This document shows, one piece after another, positions 24,501 through 37,080 of a stretch of DNA of 64,000 bases. The DNA is taken from contig NC_052404.1 of NCBI RefSeq assembly GCF_009389715.1, forward strand, positions 2,472,738-2,536,737. Reading direction: 5' to 3'. The notes under the pieces are model-generated. The model made no database searches, was not told the DNA's origin, and saw only the letters and a program-made list of their open reading frames with translations. Numbering within the stretch: the first letter of the stretch is position 1; every line of letters begins with the position of its first letter. The position numbers and the translations under genes were made by a program. Source of the stretch: Phoenix dactylifera. Lineage: Eukaryota; Streptophyta; Magnoliopsida; Arecales; Arecaceae.

Positions 24501-26231
24501 GGCAACGTAATCATCGGTTTTATTGACAAGATGTACCGAACACGAACTCTGCTTCTTCAACTCAACTGACAGAAAGAAAGACATTACAATCTGTAAGACT
24601 CCTGCCCGTATCCAAATCAGAAAAGAGACATATACAAACCTATGACAATGAAACCTATGATAAGGTACAACAATAATAATAAAAGGAGAAATGAGAAATC
24701 ATATATACTGCTATATTTATACAAACAACAGAGGAAGCATATCAAATTAACAAAAATTATGGGAGAAATTTATGCTCTGTAACACAACAAATTATCAGAT
24801 GAAAAATCATAGCAGGCAACCAAAAAATCAAGGCAACAGATTATCAGAAAATGACAAATGATATTGGGATCAGACAGAACTTCTTATCAGAATCACATGG
24901 ACTCAAGTAGCTAGTTGTGGTCTAAAACAAGAGTGGTGGAATATTCTCCAAGCTATGTCAAAGGATCAGAATGCCAGTTCATGTCATACAATATCCTAGG
25001 AGACATATTATGTCAGCAAGCTATGCACACAATAAAAGGATGTGTGCCTTTGTCACATTAATGTTAGCTTGTATCACTGCCTATCAGTCTACACCGGTGC
25101 TTTTCATGTCAAATGTAGCTGATACATGCCAATAGTTACTACTCCATACTTGGTTCCCCCTTTTAAATTCATCCAAAAAACCTTGGTTCTCTTAGTGACA
25201 ATCTACAGTTCTTTTCCTGTCAATTTTTATATTGTTAATCTTGGGGATATAAAAGGTCATCAAAGGCAAAAAATCAAGGTGACCAATTATTCCCCATTTT
25301 CTTTTCTTTCAAAACTTTCTTTTTTGGCTTTAGAATTGAATCAAATGTTAAAATCAGATAACTATCACATAAGAGGAACCATGTTTGATCCTCCCGAAGA
25401 CATTCAAAGAGCATGAGGCTATTAGATAGGGTCTTCAGGTGAGGTATGATCCATCAAAAACTTTTCGGCTAGCCTTTTAGGTGAGGTCCTTGGTTGTTAC
25501 AATTATACCCTTACATTTCCTTCTTACTTGGTGACATTCCGAAAGGTACATCATATATTTCTACATTGTTCATTTACTCATTCTTTCTCATGGTTTGTGC
25601 TGGGAAAATTGCATGTGATCCTAGTCCATTAATCTACTTTTCCCATCAAAAGAACAGAAAAGACCATGCATATATTTGATATTAAGAATTAACTAACTTA
25701 TATGAAATTATTCATCATAGACTTGCTCCATTATTGATTCTGAAACATTTCGATAATCTTAGAAAATGTATATAGTTTTCACCCATTTCCTCTTCTCAAA
25801 CAAAAATCTTGACACCATCCAAGTACCACAATAGGCAAGTAGCATTACAAGCATGTCCATGTTCGGGTCCTCTAATCCCCCGGCGTCCGTTCAGGCGGGT
25901 CACACATCAGTTAGTGGGTCCCAGCGGAGAATCAACAGCGGGACAACACGATCAGATGGTAAGTGTTGGAATATATTCCAGTGTCATCAGATTCAGCTAT
26001 ATATTTCCAAAAAAGACAGAATCAAAGTGGATACTTTTCCGTACGCTACCTATTAAAAACAATAATAAAAAAAAATAGCAGCTATGCGTATCCTTTGGAG
26101 CATCTACGATGTTCCATGTTATAAAAATAAACGATCGGTTTTCAAAGCTCACGAGACTACTTCGATTCTTCTACCAACTTACAGGTGAACTTCAGTTCCG
26201 GTGGTTCGATTTCCAGAAGCACTTGGCCCAT
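18590..26231 (-). CDS. VAP27-type vesicle-associated membrane protein (VAP2-like), eight exons
   Basis: Exons in transcript order are 26183-26231, 24495-24565, 23901-23982, 20673-20788, 20399-20596, 20028-20090, 19338-19415 and 18590-18700. Phases agree throughout and give 255 aa. The N-terminal MSP domain (about residues 5-125) reads LLEIEPPELKFTFELKKQ, then SSCSVHLVNKTDDYVAFK, VKTTSPKRYCVRPNTGV and VTMQAQKAAPPDMQ, which is diagnostic of the VAP27 family. After it come a Pro-rich linker with VILVSPPHFPVPQP, a coiled coil (about 173-220, DLKLKLNVLEVKLNE onward) and a C-terminal membrane anchor (GFPFLFLVFMTIVGVALGYL). VAP27 proteins are tail-anchored in the ER, bind FFAT-motif partners and help form ER-plasma membrane contact sites. 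The linker resembles Arabidopsis VAP2-1/2-2 most, from memory. The leader upstream of 26231 is CT-rich on the coding strand (the GA tract at 26588-26640). Confidence 0.9.
22055..22112. repeat. 29-bp tandem duplication in a VAP intron
   Basis: Two adjacent copies of a 29-bp unit (aggactactttcaaaagcc and so on), at 22055-22083 and 22084-22112, differ by a single base. They lie in the 3-kb intron between VAP exons 3 and 4. Confidence 0.9.
23116..23297. repeat. 91-bp tandem duplication in a VAP intron
   Basis: A 91-bp unit beginning tctttgatctgcatatttcc is repeated head to tail at 23116-23206 and 23207-23297 with only a few differences, which points to a recent duplication. It lies in the intron between VAP exons 3 and 4. 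Confidence 0.92.
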
Positions 26232-27200
26232 CCCTCGTTTTACGTTCTCTCTGCGATCACCAAACTCCTTCGATCTATAAATCCAGAAGACACACACAAA
26301 AAAAAGATAGAAACCAAATCAAACACCAAACTTCTACCAGAAACTAAACAAATCAAGTGGGGTGGGAGATCGACAACAACTTACTTCCGAATGGTAACTA
26401 GACTTCCCTCACGGAACGATGGAAAAAAAGAATCCAACTTCGTCTCCAATAAAATCACCGACCAAGAGAAGGGAATTTTAATTTGGTAGCGAAATAGGAT
26501 GAGACGTGGAACCCTAGGCCTCAGCACAACTGTAACTGAGATGTTGCCGAAAGAATTTATTAAGACAGAGAAGAAAGAAATAATTTCGAGAGAGAGAGAG
26601 AGGGGAGGGGAGGGGGGTGGAGGCTGGGAGGGAGTAAAAGCTAGACCGACTCGGCAGTTCCCCGGATAGCACTTAAATGAAAAAGATCGGCTGTGTGGAA
26701 TAGTATTCCAAACAGCGTCGTAGGGGACTAAACTGCAGGCTGCGATTTGTAGGAGACGAAGAGGTTTACGTGTCAACTGATGGTTGGTTTCTAGAAAGTA
26801 TGGTCATGGAGGTTGAGTAGACGTTTTGTTCCTTTATTTTGACGCGTAAGGATAAAAGTATTTATGACAATGGCTAAAAGTTTTTTTTCTGCTCGCGAAA
26901 GACTTCTGAAAAGATGTCAGAATTATTTTAAATGCTTATATTCTCACCCGTTTATTAATTATTATTGATGAAAGGTTTACAATGGATGGTTTTTTTTTTT
27001 TTTTTTTTTTTTACTGCAAGACGGTCTAGTCTGGTGTGAATCTATTTAAAAATAACAATCAAAACAATGATACCCACCTACACCATTATTGCTTTCTAAA
27101 TCCAGCCAATTATCATAGCCCAATCATTTTAAAATACTGACTGTGTTAGCCTATAAAACAAGCCATATTTGGCACATACCGGCCTAAATTATTTTTAATT

Positions 27201-27506
27201 TTATTCTAAAATAGAAATATCGAAAATCTGATATCTACCGGTAACAATTATTTTAGGGCTCGGCTTCTGATGGTGAAATTTGCACCATCTTTTCTGCCAC
27301 CAAGTAGCACTCATCCTCTGATATGTTTCGGCCCATGATAAGAATTGCTTGCAAATCGACAAAAGAAAACAAATGATGGGCGAAAATATGATCCACTTGT
27401 CTTTTTCCACTGGTGGGACTGGTGGATATGGTTGAGAAGTCGGCGGCAGCGACAGCATGAAACTTGATGTTTTGTTGTCCCTCCCGGCGCCACCGGCACC
27501 ATCCAT
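27201..27506 (-). CDS. Hypothetical ORF, 101 codons, possibly a gene 5' end
   Basis: An ATG at 27506 opens a 101-codon frame starting MDGAGGAGRDNKTSSFML and continuing LPPTSQPYPPVPPVEKDKW, then a hydrophobic patch (IIFSPIICFLLSI). The Gly-rich then Pro-rich start with an adjacent upstream CACGTG (about 27540, reading leftward) looks gene-like. I recognise no family, see no splice partner downstream, and the second half lacks codon bias. It could be a gene fragment or chance. Confidence 0.22.
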   Translation of the reverse strand: MDGAGGAGRDNKTSSFMLSLPPTSQPYPPVPPVEKDKWIIFSPIICFLLSICKQFLSWAETYQRMSATWWQKRWCKFHHQKPSPKIIVTGRYQIFDISILE

Positions 27507-28924
27507 ATCAACAGAATTTTACCAATAAGGCGAGCTAGGGCACGTGTTGAGTGTTGCTAGGTTTTGTCTTTAAGCGTGGGAACATATTAAGCTAAGTTGG
27601 CTTAGGAGGAGCAAAATTTGATGTACGGACTGTTGGGGGTGAGGTGGCGGTGTACGTTGCGCAGGCTGGTGAGCTGTCGCACCGGCCGCGTCGCGTTGCT
27701 CGCCTCCTCGGGAAGCGAAGCAACCGGTTCCAGCGGACGTTATTATTTCCATATGACCGTTATGCCCCTATTTCCATATGACCGGTTTGGATCTCGTATT
27801 TATATCATATATTCCACACTTGCGATTCTCTTCCCATGCGGACAACTATTAATTTTTTTAAAATATATAGAATTTTTTTTAATTTATAATACTAATTTTA
27901 TCCATATGCACATCTAATTATATGTGCCTGATTTTAATTAAAAATAATTTCTAATCTACAAAAGTTTTAATTAAAAAAATAACTTTTTTTTCATGAGCGT
28001 TGGAATTGAGCATGTGGAAAAGAGATTATAGGGTATTTTTTTTTATTCATTTTATTAGAGTCCTTGAGAAGCTCACGTAGCTTTTTAAGCCAGGAGAGGA
28101 GATTTGTGTTAATTATAAAATAATTTTTCCTCAAAATTTTAATAAAAATTTTCAAATCTTTCTCTAAAAGAGTTTTGTCCCACCTAAAGAAATGAGAGTG
28201 CAGGTGGATGGGTTGGACAACTCCATTGGATTTGTGTTCTTGGGATGAGAAGGAATTGAAGATATGTGATTTGATTATATCAAAGACTATGGATAGCATC
28301 CTAAATGGGGCAGGGGAATGTTATAGTTGAACTGTCGCAGTGATTTACTCGGTTCAATGGTGTTGAAATTGGACCAGAACTGCTGGAGAAGCCAAAACTT
28401 ATCAGGAACTGCTTTTGTAGAGCAGAGTGGATAGGAGAGGACATACTAACTAGTGGCAAGGAAGTGGACATCTCGTGCGTTCAAAATGTTCGTACCATGT
28501 CATTAGAAAAAAAAAGGGGGGATATATATAAAATAAAAATAGAATAAAGATCGACTAATAAAAATATGAAAATAAAAAATGAAACTATAAATAATGTCGT
28601 AATAATTAAAGAAAATTAATGGAATTGAATTGCTATTCTATTTCCATGCAATCCTTCTTTTTATATCTAAGCAATGAAATTGGAATCGCAATTTCAATTC
28701 CTTACCTTCTATTTCCATTTTATTTTGATTCTTTTCATTCCTGAAATCTAGATATAACTTTAATGTAGAAAAAGATCATCAACCATTTCAAAATTTTTGG
28801 AAAATATAGATAAATGAAAATTGGATTATGCATGTAAAGTGAAGCATGCCAAGAGGTATATGGTAAAAAGAATTGCTCATGTGCATCAAACCCCGTTTGT
28901 GATAATTTCATAATCAATCAAATT
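27507..28924. other. Gene-free spacer with a GC-rich patch
   Basis: A GC-rich stretch at 27630-27740, followed by two tatttccatatgaccg copies (about 27745-27790), looks promoter-like for the leftward hypothetical ORF. From 27840 to 28920 the DNA is AT-rich. Inverted aattgaattgc and caatttcaattcc-type stretches near 28630-28710 suggest a decayed MITE. No gene is supported. Confidence 0.4.
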
Positions 28925-29075
28925 GTATTATACCATTTGCAACAATTCAGGATCACATCCAAAAAGGCTAGCCGAAAAATATTATTTGTATTTTTTGATT
29001 CTATAAAAGTACCTAAAATCTATCCAACGAATAACCGATATGGGACTAAACATACACCCGCATGGATCCTCATAA
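28925..29075 (+). repeat. Third copy of the dispersed repeat seen at 2317-2625
   Basis: The copy starts accatttgcaacaattcagg and carries aaaaaggctagccgaaaa, then aacgaataaccgatatggg and actaaacataca, the same order as the copies near the left end of the window. All are diverged. Confidence 0.6.
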
Positions 29076-31660
29076 ATAATTTTGTCATTTACCTTATTTA
29101 ATTATTTCACATATCCAAAACTTCTTTGATTAGAACTAAGCATCTATAATTAAACATATGGATGAATATATGTGTTTGTGTGTGTGTATATATATATATA
29201 TTCAAAATTGTTAGTTTAGATTGAGTACTTTTTAATTTTATAATATCTTTGTATTTTTGTAATAGTTGTTGCCTTTATTTTTATTCACATTTTAGTTATT
29301 AATCAATATAATTTATGATATTTTTAAATTTTATCTTATTTTAGTTATTTATTTTAATTAATTTATAGTATTTATCTAATGAACCTTTGTTCTTCCTTAT
29401 CTATCATTTGATTAAGCAAGGTATAGGTGATCTAGGAGTGACAAAATGGATGACAAGAAAGAATTTCCTAACAGATACCTAGAAAACTTTATAAAAAAAT
29501 AGGAACACAAGTTTAAACTTTGTTCTCTCTTGGTTTTGTTTCTCCTCCGCCAATGATCAAATGGGAGCTATGGTCTCTTTCATCTAATTGACAAATGGTT
29601 CGATGAGTATCGACCTCATCTTATTTTCAAGTTTTTTTTTTCCATTTGATCTATAAATAGGACCCACATTAAGTACAATTATATGACAATATGTTAGCTA
29701 GAGAAATATTTGGATTCCATTTCATCACACGATAATAAATGTTCCATTCAATCACTTAAAATAAAAGCAGTGCAAGCAAGCAGAGCAAAACAATATCTAA
29801 CATCGAAATTCATAAAATCATCCTACATCATTGGTGGACTCACAGACAATTAAACAGGACCACACGATTGTCATGAAGTATATAGAGATCAATATACCGT
29901 AATAATGTTTCATTTTTTTGAAAATTTTATTTTTAAATAGTAAAGATGAGTATCGACCTCATCTTATAATTTATCTAACATCTATTTTTTTTTTTAAATA
30001 GTGAATTGCAAATAGGTCATTTTATCCTCTATTTCCTTAGCTGGCTACTCATCCAAGACACGGTTGGTCTTGTGATCCGATGTTCTCTTCTAGCTAAAAC
30101 ATTTCCTTGTTTCCAAATGAACAAGATCGGCACAGGACTGCTGAAGCTTGTGTCTATGTAGTGTCAAGTTTGCACTTCCAAGTGGTAGGGCTGGAAGTAC
30201 ATTTAGCTGAGCTCAACTTCGGATCGGGCTATGAGCCAGGCCCGAGTTAGCTTGGTTCAAGTTTGGACTTAAAATTAAAATACATAAATATTTTTGGTCG
30301 GGCTCTGGTAGATATTTGGCCTAGCCCAAATTCAGTCTGAGCCCAAACCCAAACCAGGCTTGAAAACCAAGCCTAATGTTAGGCCTAAACCCAGTATCTA
30401 GCCCAGGTTTGGCCGAGATCCGGCTCGTATCAAGCCTGAGGTCAATTTCTTAATTTGGTTCGCTGAGTTTGCTCTAAATGAGTTAGGGTTCAATTGAGGT
30501 CGTTGCCGCTAGGTTCGCTAGTCTCTACTTCTCTCGAAGAGTCCGGATTAGCCGATCCATAATCAAATCAGCTGGGGTTCTTGAAGTGACCCAATTGGTT
30601 GCCACCTTTTTCACCCATTTCTTCTCGAAGCTGCTGAGTGCCCGATGGTTGGGTTGTCGAGGTCCCAAAGGCAATCCAAGAGAGCCCAGACGGCCTTGAG
30701 GAGGTCAGTGTGAGAGAGTAGGGCTAGGATGGATGTGGGTCGAGGGTGTGGGTATGATTGTAGTCGACAATGGCATCAGCAAGGTGGTAGGCGGTGCAGT
30801 AGGCAGCAACACAGCCAATGAAGCAGGCTTTTAGGGTCCTCCAAGTCCAAATGGTCTTTCTTTACTTTACCCCTTTCGATGTGAAGCAAAAGGTCTTCCT
30901 TGCTTCTAAGCAAAATGTTTTTCTTTATCCCTTCTTAGTGAAGTTGAGTTCGATACAAAACATCGGGATTCCCATGAGAGGCTCTACTAGCAAGTCTTCT
31001 ATATAGAACCATCCAGGTCAATGTCCTTTTTTTTTTTTTTTGGGTACAAACTATCCAATTTGTTTTAGTTTTTCTCTTTTTTCAGAAACTACTCTTCGGC
31101 TTGAATGGTTGTGAACTTGTGATACTCGGATGGATTTTACATTCAAGACCTAACCCTCAAGTTTATTCATATAAGGCCAAATCCTCAAGTCTCGGATGCG
31201 GATGGAATGAAGCATGCCTGGCCCAAATAGCTATGTCAGTTGGCCCAATAGACTTGGGCCTAATTTTAGAATTTTTCGGCCCTAAATTATTTGTGGGCCC
31301 GGCCCGGCCCGTTTCCTACCAAGTGGTGAGTAGGAATTATGAGAGGAAGTGCGGTAACCTAACCGGTCAATAGTTTGTTGAACAGCCATTTGCCAACAAC
31401 CACGTGGAACACGGCTGACAAAACCCTTCGAATCGATACTTCCAAAGCCTCCCCGCTTTCCTTAACCCGCCGCCCCTTATGAAGCAGAACCCAACTATTT
31501 CCTAATCTACAACAAAACCATTGTAACTTCATCGTTATTTGAGAAAACTTTTGAGGTCAATATAGGTATTTTATATTCTGGCCTATGCTCCCCCGGCCCT
31601 TTCGATACTACCGAGGCCCCGGCAGTGCCATTATGACATAGCGACACCCTAGCCTCGTTC
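29076..31660. other. Repeat-rich spacer upstream of the ACP gene
   Basis: This stretch is AT-rich up to about 30170. At 30187 the phrase tagggctggaagta, followed by ggctcgg/gagccaggcccgag-type repeats, resembles one end of a hAT-like element. More ggcccaa/gcccggcccggccc motifs lie at 31190-31320, but no partner end is visible. No gene is supported. Confidence 0.4.
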
Positions 31661-31764
31661 TCTTTATATATGGGGGACAACGAGAAGCGCCTCCATGTAA
31701 CTCTTCGTGCTCGTCTCTCTCCCAGATCCAATCCTCCTCCCTCGCTCTCACTTTCCCTTTAGAG

Positions 31765-31797
<33 letters not shown>

Positions 31798-31826
31798 CTT
31801 CTCTCTCTCTTTTTTTCAATCGATCC
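31661..31826 (+). promoter_or_regulatory. ACP core promoter: TATA box and CT-rich leader
   Basis: A TATA box (ctttatatatgg, about 31662-31673) is followed, 90-130 bp later, by a (TC)n tract at about 31768-31814 and then the ATG at 31827. A CT-rich leader is common in highly expressed plant housekeeping genes. Confidence 0.65.
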
Positions 31827-34800
31827 ATGGCTTCGATCTCGGGAACGGCGATCGCCACCTCTGCTCGGCCTCTATTTGCCGCGCGGGCTCAGGTATTGAT
31901 CTCTTCGAGCTCCCTTCTCGTTCGAGATCTGCTCTTCGTTTCTTTTCCTCTGCTCGGATCTGTTATTGTGGATGAGATTTAGGTTATTCGTCTTCGATTT
32001 TGAACGATTTGGCATGCTGTAGTGGCGATCTGCTGATGGATTAGGGTTTTTATTGCTCATTTCACTGTTTTTAGTTTGTTAGGCTCTTCTTTCTGGATTT
32101 TGGGGATTTTCCTGTTGTTTATGTTTTAGGAAGCGTTTTTTGTGGTTCAATGGAACTTACTGGCATCGTTCGATCTATCATCTCGATCTCTCTCTCTCTC
32201 TCTCGGGTCGGGGGGTTCTTTTTGATGATCAATCAGCTGGCAAATCTATGATAGATCATGATGGGACGTGAGTTTTTTTCTCCCCGTATCTCCTTTTTTT
32301 TATTTCCGAAATCATGAAACGTATGCGGGGTTTTTTTGGTTTTGATTAGAAAAAAAAAGTGTTAGGTTTTCATAACGGTGCGGCAATTTCAAAATCAGAT
32401 GACAAAAACTCATGCTTGTTTCAAGATAAGGTTTTTACGTATGCAAATATTTGTTCACCTAAAGATGCCCGAGTTCCAGTTTGGATTCGTCATGCCTTGC
32501 ATGAGCCTTGAGGGGATGTTTTGATTATCGGTGATTTCTCTTTGTTTGTTATAAAAAGCCATTGTTTTCAATGGTCTTGTCGGTAAGGATCTGAATTGTG
32601 ACCCTCATGAGACTTCAGCAGCCGCTTGCGAATAGTAATTAGGTTTTCCAGACATACACTATGCAGTTTCAATAAATTAAAAAAAAAAATCTTAGCGAGA
32701 GAGCACTTGTTTAAATTGAATAGTACTCTTCTTTGTGTGTTCGCTATATCTTAGGCCCACATGGTTGAGCAGAGAACATAGATGATGATGCAAGACAACA
32801 AACAGAATTTTTATCTCTCCTGACACTTCCAGATGCACTACTTGGTGGACTCTGGTGTAGTTGATGCGTGCATCTCATGACTTTGGAGAGTTAGATGCAT
32901 ATAAACTGGAGATTTGATCACATTCTTAGATCTTGCCAAAGTTGATTTTAGTTTACACGTGCAAACTGAAGAATACTGTTTATTTCTCTTGAAGGCTACC
33001 ACCTTGGGTTCTTGTTTGATTTATTTTTGGCACTCCCGTGGAGTTGGGAGGCCTCCTATAGGAAGTATACATTAATCTTAGCACATTAATTGCTTGTTTG
33101 TATGGTTTTCAGGATGCCCAAGGAGCTAGGCTATGTTTATTTTCGATGGCTGGGTAGTCTGATTTCCTCCCATGTCCAACCCCATCTGTTCCCTTTCTTT
33201 TAGTGTGTGCCTGTATGCGTGCATGTGTTTGTGTACATCTGTGTGAGGTGATTTGCTCCAATCACAAACCTTTACTTATCAGGAATACCTCCTCTAGGAG
33301 CTATGCATTAAGGCCTATTACCTTGAGTGTTAGTTTGTTTTGTTTTTATCACTCCCAAGGAGCTAATCTAGATTCATCTTAGGTAGCTGGGCAGCATGAT
33401 CTCCTCCCTTGGATTTTTTTTCTTAGGCTATTGAGATCTGCACCTGTATTTAAGTGGTCCGCTCTAATCATAAATTTTGTTATTTCTTCAAAATGTTAAT
33501 TTCTAAATAAGGTTTTTATTTCTTAAGGAAGATAGCAGTTTAAAACAGTGAATAGAAGATGAGGGGAAAAAGACAATCTTTGCAAAAGCTCTACTCAATG
33601 TAAGGAACCAAAGGATTTTGAATTTCATTTCCATCATTCTTGGAAGTTAACTATTCTTCAAAACACAAGTTAACTATTCTTCAAAACACATGGAGACACA
33701 GATTAATATAAAGCCACGACTCTCTTTTTTCAAAAAAACTTATGCAAAATCACTAATTAGCTTGATTGTGATGTACAGTCAAATGTAGCCTAAGTGGTTT
33801 GAACTACTTGATGTAAGAGAAATAGTGGAATGCATGTATCAGCACAACCCTTGATAGCATAGTTGATCAGTTGTCATGGCCATAAACCATTATTTTTTCA
33901 GTAGATACAGTTGTTGCATTTCCATTGAATGTTTCCTATGCTTGAAAGATTCTTGTACATGAGTTGTGGCAGAATACATTTTGTGCCTTTTCTAGCATGA
34001 AATTTGCTGAATTAATGAATTAGTGGTATAATCTAAGTGTGGATTGTCGTTGTACAGGTTGCGAAAGGGTTTTCTGGACTGAAATCTGTTTCCTTTTCCA
34101 TTCAAAGAAAGAGCTTTCCATCAGTTCGGTTGCAAGCAGCCCCACGACGCCTTCAAGTTTCCTGTGCTGTATGTATCTCAATATCAGCAGCTTGTCATTT
34201 TTTCTGTGTTTTGTTGCTTTCAAAATTGGTCTCGACTCTGGTCATCCAGTACCAACCATTATTAGGTGTTTATTTTTTCCAGAGAATACCATTTATCAAA
34301 CTAGGTATATGAACAACAGGTCTTGCCACAAAATCTGTGGATAATATTTGGTTGGATAAATCATTGGATTCTATTCTTGTATCAGATCACCATTATCCAC
34401 TTTTATCAAATATTAAAAAAACTATATCTGATTTAGGCGTGGAACACTTTTCTGCATGCTAACAGACATGCATTTCTAAACACTCAGCCATGTGTCACTG
34501 CCTTATAAAAGTGAACTGACCCCATTCATTACACTCCGATATGTGCAATTGAGACATTCCTGTAATCCAAGGTTTATTGCTAGATGGGCCTTCTATGGTA
34601 CATCTTGGTTTCTGGAGATGAAATCAGCGGCCATAGCTTCTGCCAAGTTTCATATTGTCAAAATCTCAGTTTCCCCGAAATATCAGAAACTAGGGCTTGA
34701 TATATTCTGCTTCTAAATATTTTTACTTTTCTGCTGAAGGCTTATGGAGTAACTGTCACTTTTGTAGTGCACTACCATTTTAACCCACATGCAAAGGGGG

Positions 34801-35476
34801 ACCTTGATACATGAACTCATTAATTGTAGGCCATATGCATATAAAGATGTCAGGTCGCAATAGTAACTTTGTTGGTAATAGGGACCTTTACCTTTGAAAC
34901 AGGCAAAACCAGAGACAGTTCTGAAGGTGTGTGAAATAGTGAAGAAGCAGCTGGCGCTGTCTGATGATACTCCTGTGACTGGTGAATCAAAGTTTTCAGC
35001 GCTCGGGGCCGATTCTCTTGACACGGTATGATTCATTGTATTCAAATTATTAGGTCATTTTGCAGAATTTGTATACTTACGTGGCAAAGTCATCCATACT
35101 TGAAATCTCATGTACATGCCAAAATTTGTGGTGCTTAATGCACATCTTTGATCTTAAAAAAAACACAATGATCTGGCAGTTGACACCTGAAAGCATAATC
35201 CCCCTGCAATTGAGTCACATAACACCTGCATGTCTGTATTTCTCGGACTAGATGCCTGTCAGCATTTTTCTTACACATACATTCTTGGATCATCTAGTAT
35301 GCGTTGTTGCACATCCTTACTTGGAAGTCTTTATTTCCTTCTGGTAGGTTGAGATTGTCATGGGCCTTGAGGAGGCATTTGGGATCACTGTTGAGGAAGA
35401 AAGTGCACAGAGCATCACAACAGTGCAGGATGCTGCTGATCTGATTGAGAAGCTTGTGGAGGGAAAATCTAGTTAG
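31827..35476 (+). CDS. ACP: Plastid acyl carrier protein
   Basis: The four exons are 31827-31892, 34058-34168, 34903-35025 and 35348-35476, all in phase 0, giving 142 aa. Exons 1-2 encode a Ser/Ala/Arg-rich plastid transit peptide ending near LQVSCA. The mature carrier domain begins [19 protein letters not shown]. Ser97 in GADSLDT is the invariant site for the 4'-phosphopantetheine arm, and the helix [18 protein letters not shown] follows. ACP carries the growing acyl chain in type II fatty acid synthesis in the plastid stroma. The four-exon layout, with the first intron in the transit peptide, matches other plant ACP genes. Intron 1 is long (2165 bp) and holds two diverged copies of a segment of about 130 bp (about 33000-33180 and 33280-33420). 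Isoform and tissue specificity cannot be read from the sequence. Confidence 0.95.
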
Positions 35477-37080
35477 ATATATAACATTTTTCGGGGACAA
35501 AAGTTTTTCGATTCGAGCACATTTCCGTCATCCTAGTTTTGCACTCTGTTGGCTCTCTGCCAGTTAGAAGGTTTCATGCTTGGGGTTCTTATTTAATTTG
35601 GTTTTGTTCTATGCAACTGCTAGGGGACCATATCAGATATTCTCTGTTGGGCCTTTATTTTAATCTTCTCTGCATCCATGTAGCCAATCTCAAAGTACCA
35701 ATCACATTTTATCTATTATGAACTCCAAGAATGCGAAATGAGGGGGAAGTATTTCCAATTTGGTACCATTAATTTTAAATCGATTGATCAGGACGTTGGC
35801 AATGCAAATCAGTCCCAATATCCGTTGCTTCAAATCTAAATCTAAATTTAAATGGGGTTCTGTTCTGTTTCATTGGTAGGTTTTCTTACTTTTGTGTGAT
35901 GCAGCCGATGTCAGTTGCGTAGTATTTCTTGAGATTTTCTTGGTAGCTCACAGAGATGTATCATTGGTGGCTCAACTAACTTGAACCTAAGATTTGGGAT
36001 GGCTGAACTAATTTGAACCGAAGATTTTGCTGTTCAACAACGTTCCTAATGTCACATGTTGATCAACTAGAAACCACTTGTGCGTGGGATTCTAATCTTA
36101 CGCTCTATGCCTGCGCGCGTACCCTTCGCTCAGACTGAACCGAGAACTCCGGGTAACGAGCCGCCCGCGAATCCGAGATGCGAGCAGCAAGGGACCAGCG
36201 GGAGGGTCGACGCCCTTCGAAAGCAAACCTTCCTCTCTTGAGAGGGAGGGGCAGTATCATCGAAAGCTACGGAGTAGTTCTAAGAAATAGTGAGATTGAT
36301 CATAATAGGTTGTATCATCCAAACTAGGCTTCGGAGTAGTTCTAAGATATAGTTAATTTGATCAAATCTATGTTGGTTTTAAGTATTCCATATGGAAGTG
36401 TAGATCCCCAGTTCTCGAAGCAGTGCTCGTGATTGGGTTGGAGGCTGAGGATGCGGACTAGGGTTTTGGATGGATAGTTGAGTGGTGCTTTGGAGGCCGA
36501 GGATGTGGAGTAGGGTTTTAGCAGAGGGCAGAGAGGTGCAGTGCTCCCTCCCTAAGATAGCCTGAATGGCTACATGGCAAATATGGATTGATACGGTGTA
36601 TTGTTAAGATAAAACATCAAATGTAGGATGTAATTTTTGAGTTAAATGAGTTCAGTTAATGGGAAATTATTAGTTGAACTAGTTTCACCACTATAGTGGT
36701 GGATCAGTCCAATCAGAAGGTAATATGAACAAATTCAAACAAAGAAGAAAGGAGAGAAAAAAATGAAGCCCCTCTGTGTTGCTTTCTAGTTAGGCCGGTC
36801 CACGGAATGAGGGTCAATTAAGAAGGAATTCAAAATTTTCATTAAAAAAAATTAATTATTAAATGGACCAAGTTCCATATTACTCTCTTATATTTAGATA
36901 ATTTAACATCAAATGATGGGTGCCTATCATCCATCGTACACATGTTTTGGGATTTAGATTTGCCCATGTAATAATTTCTCCATGAAGAGGGTTAGGGATG
37001 GGATTAGGGATCAGGACTAATGAGTGAAGGGGTTTGGGAGAGGGGGATGCTACCTTCATTTATTTTCAAATAAGAACGCC
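35477..37080. other. Gene-free spacer 3' of ACP
   Basis: The first few hundred bases are probably ACP 3' UTR. A GC-rich block of unknown origin sits at about 36080-36250. Short repeated phrases follow: cggagtagttctaaga twice (about 36270 and 36330) and gaggatg(c/t)gga(c/g)tagggtttt twice (about 36448 and 36492). No gene is supported. Confidence 0.45.
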
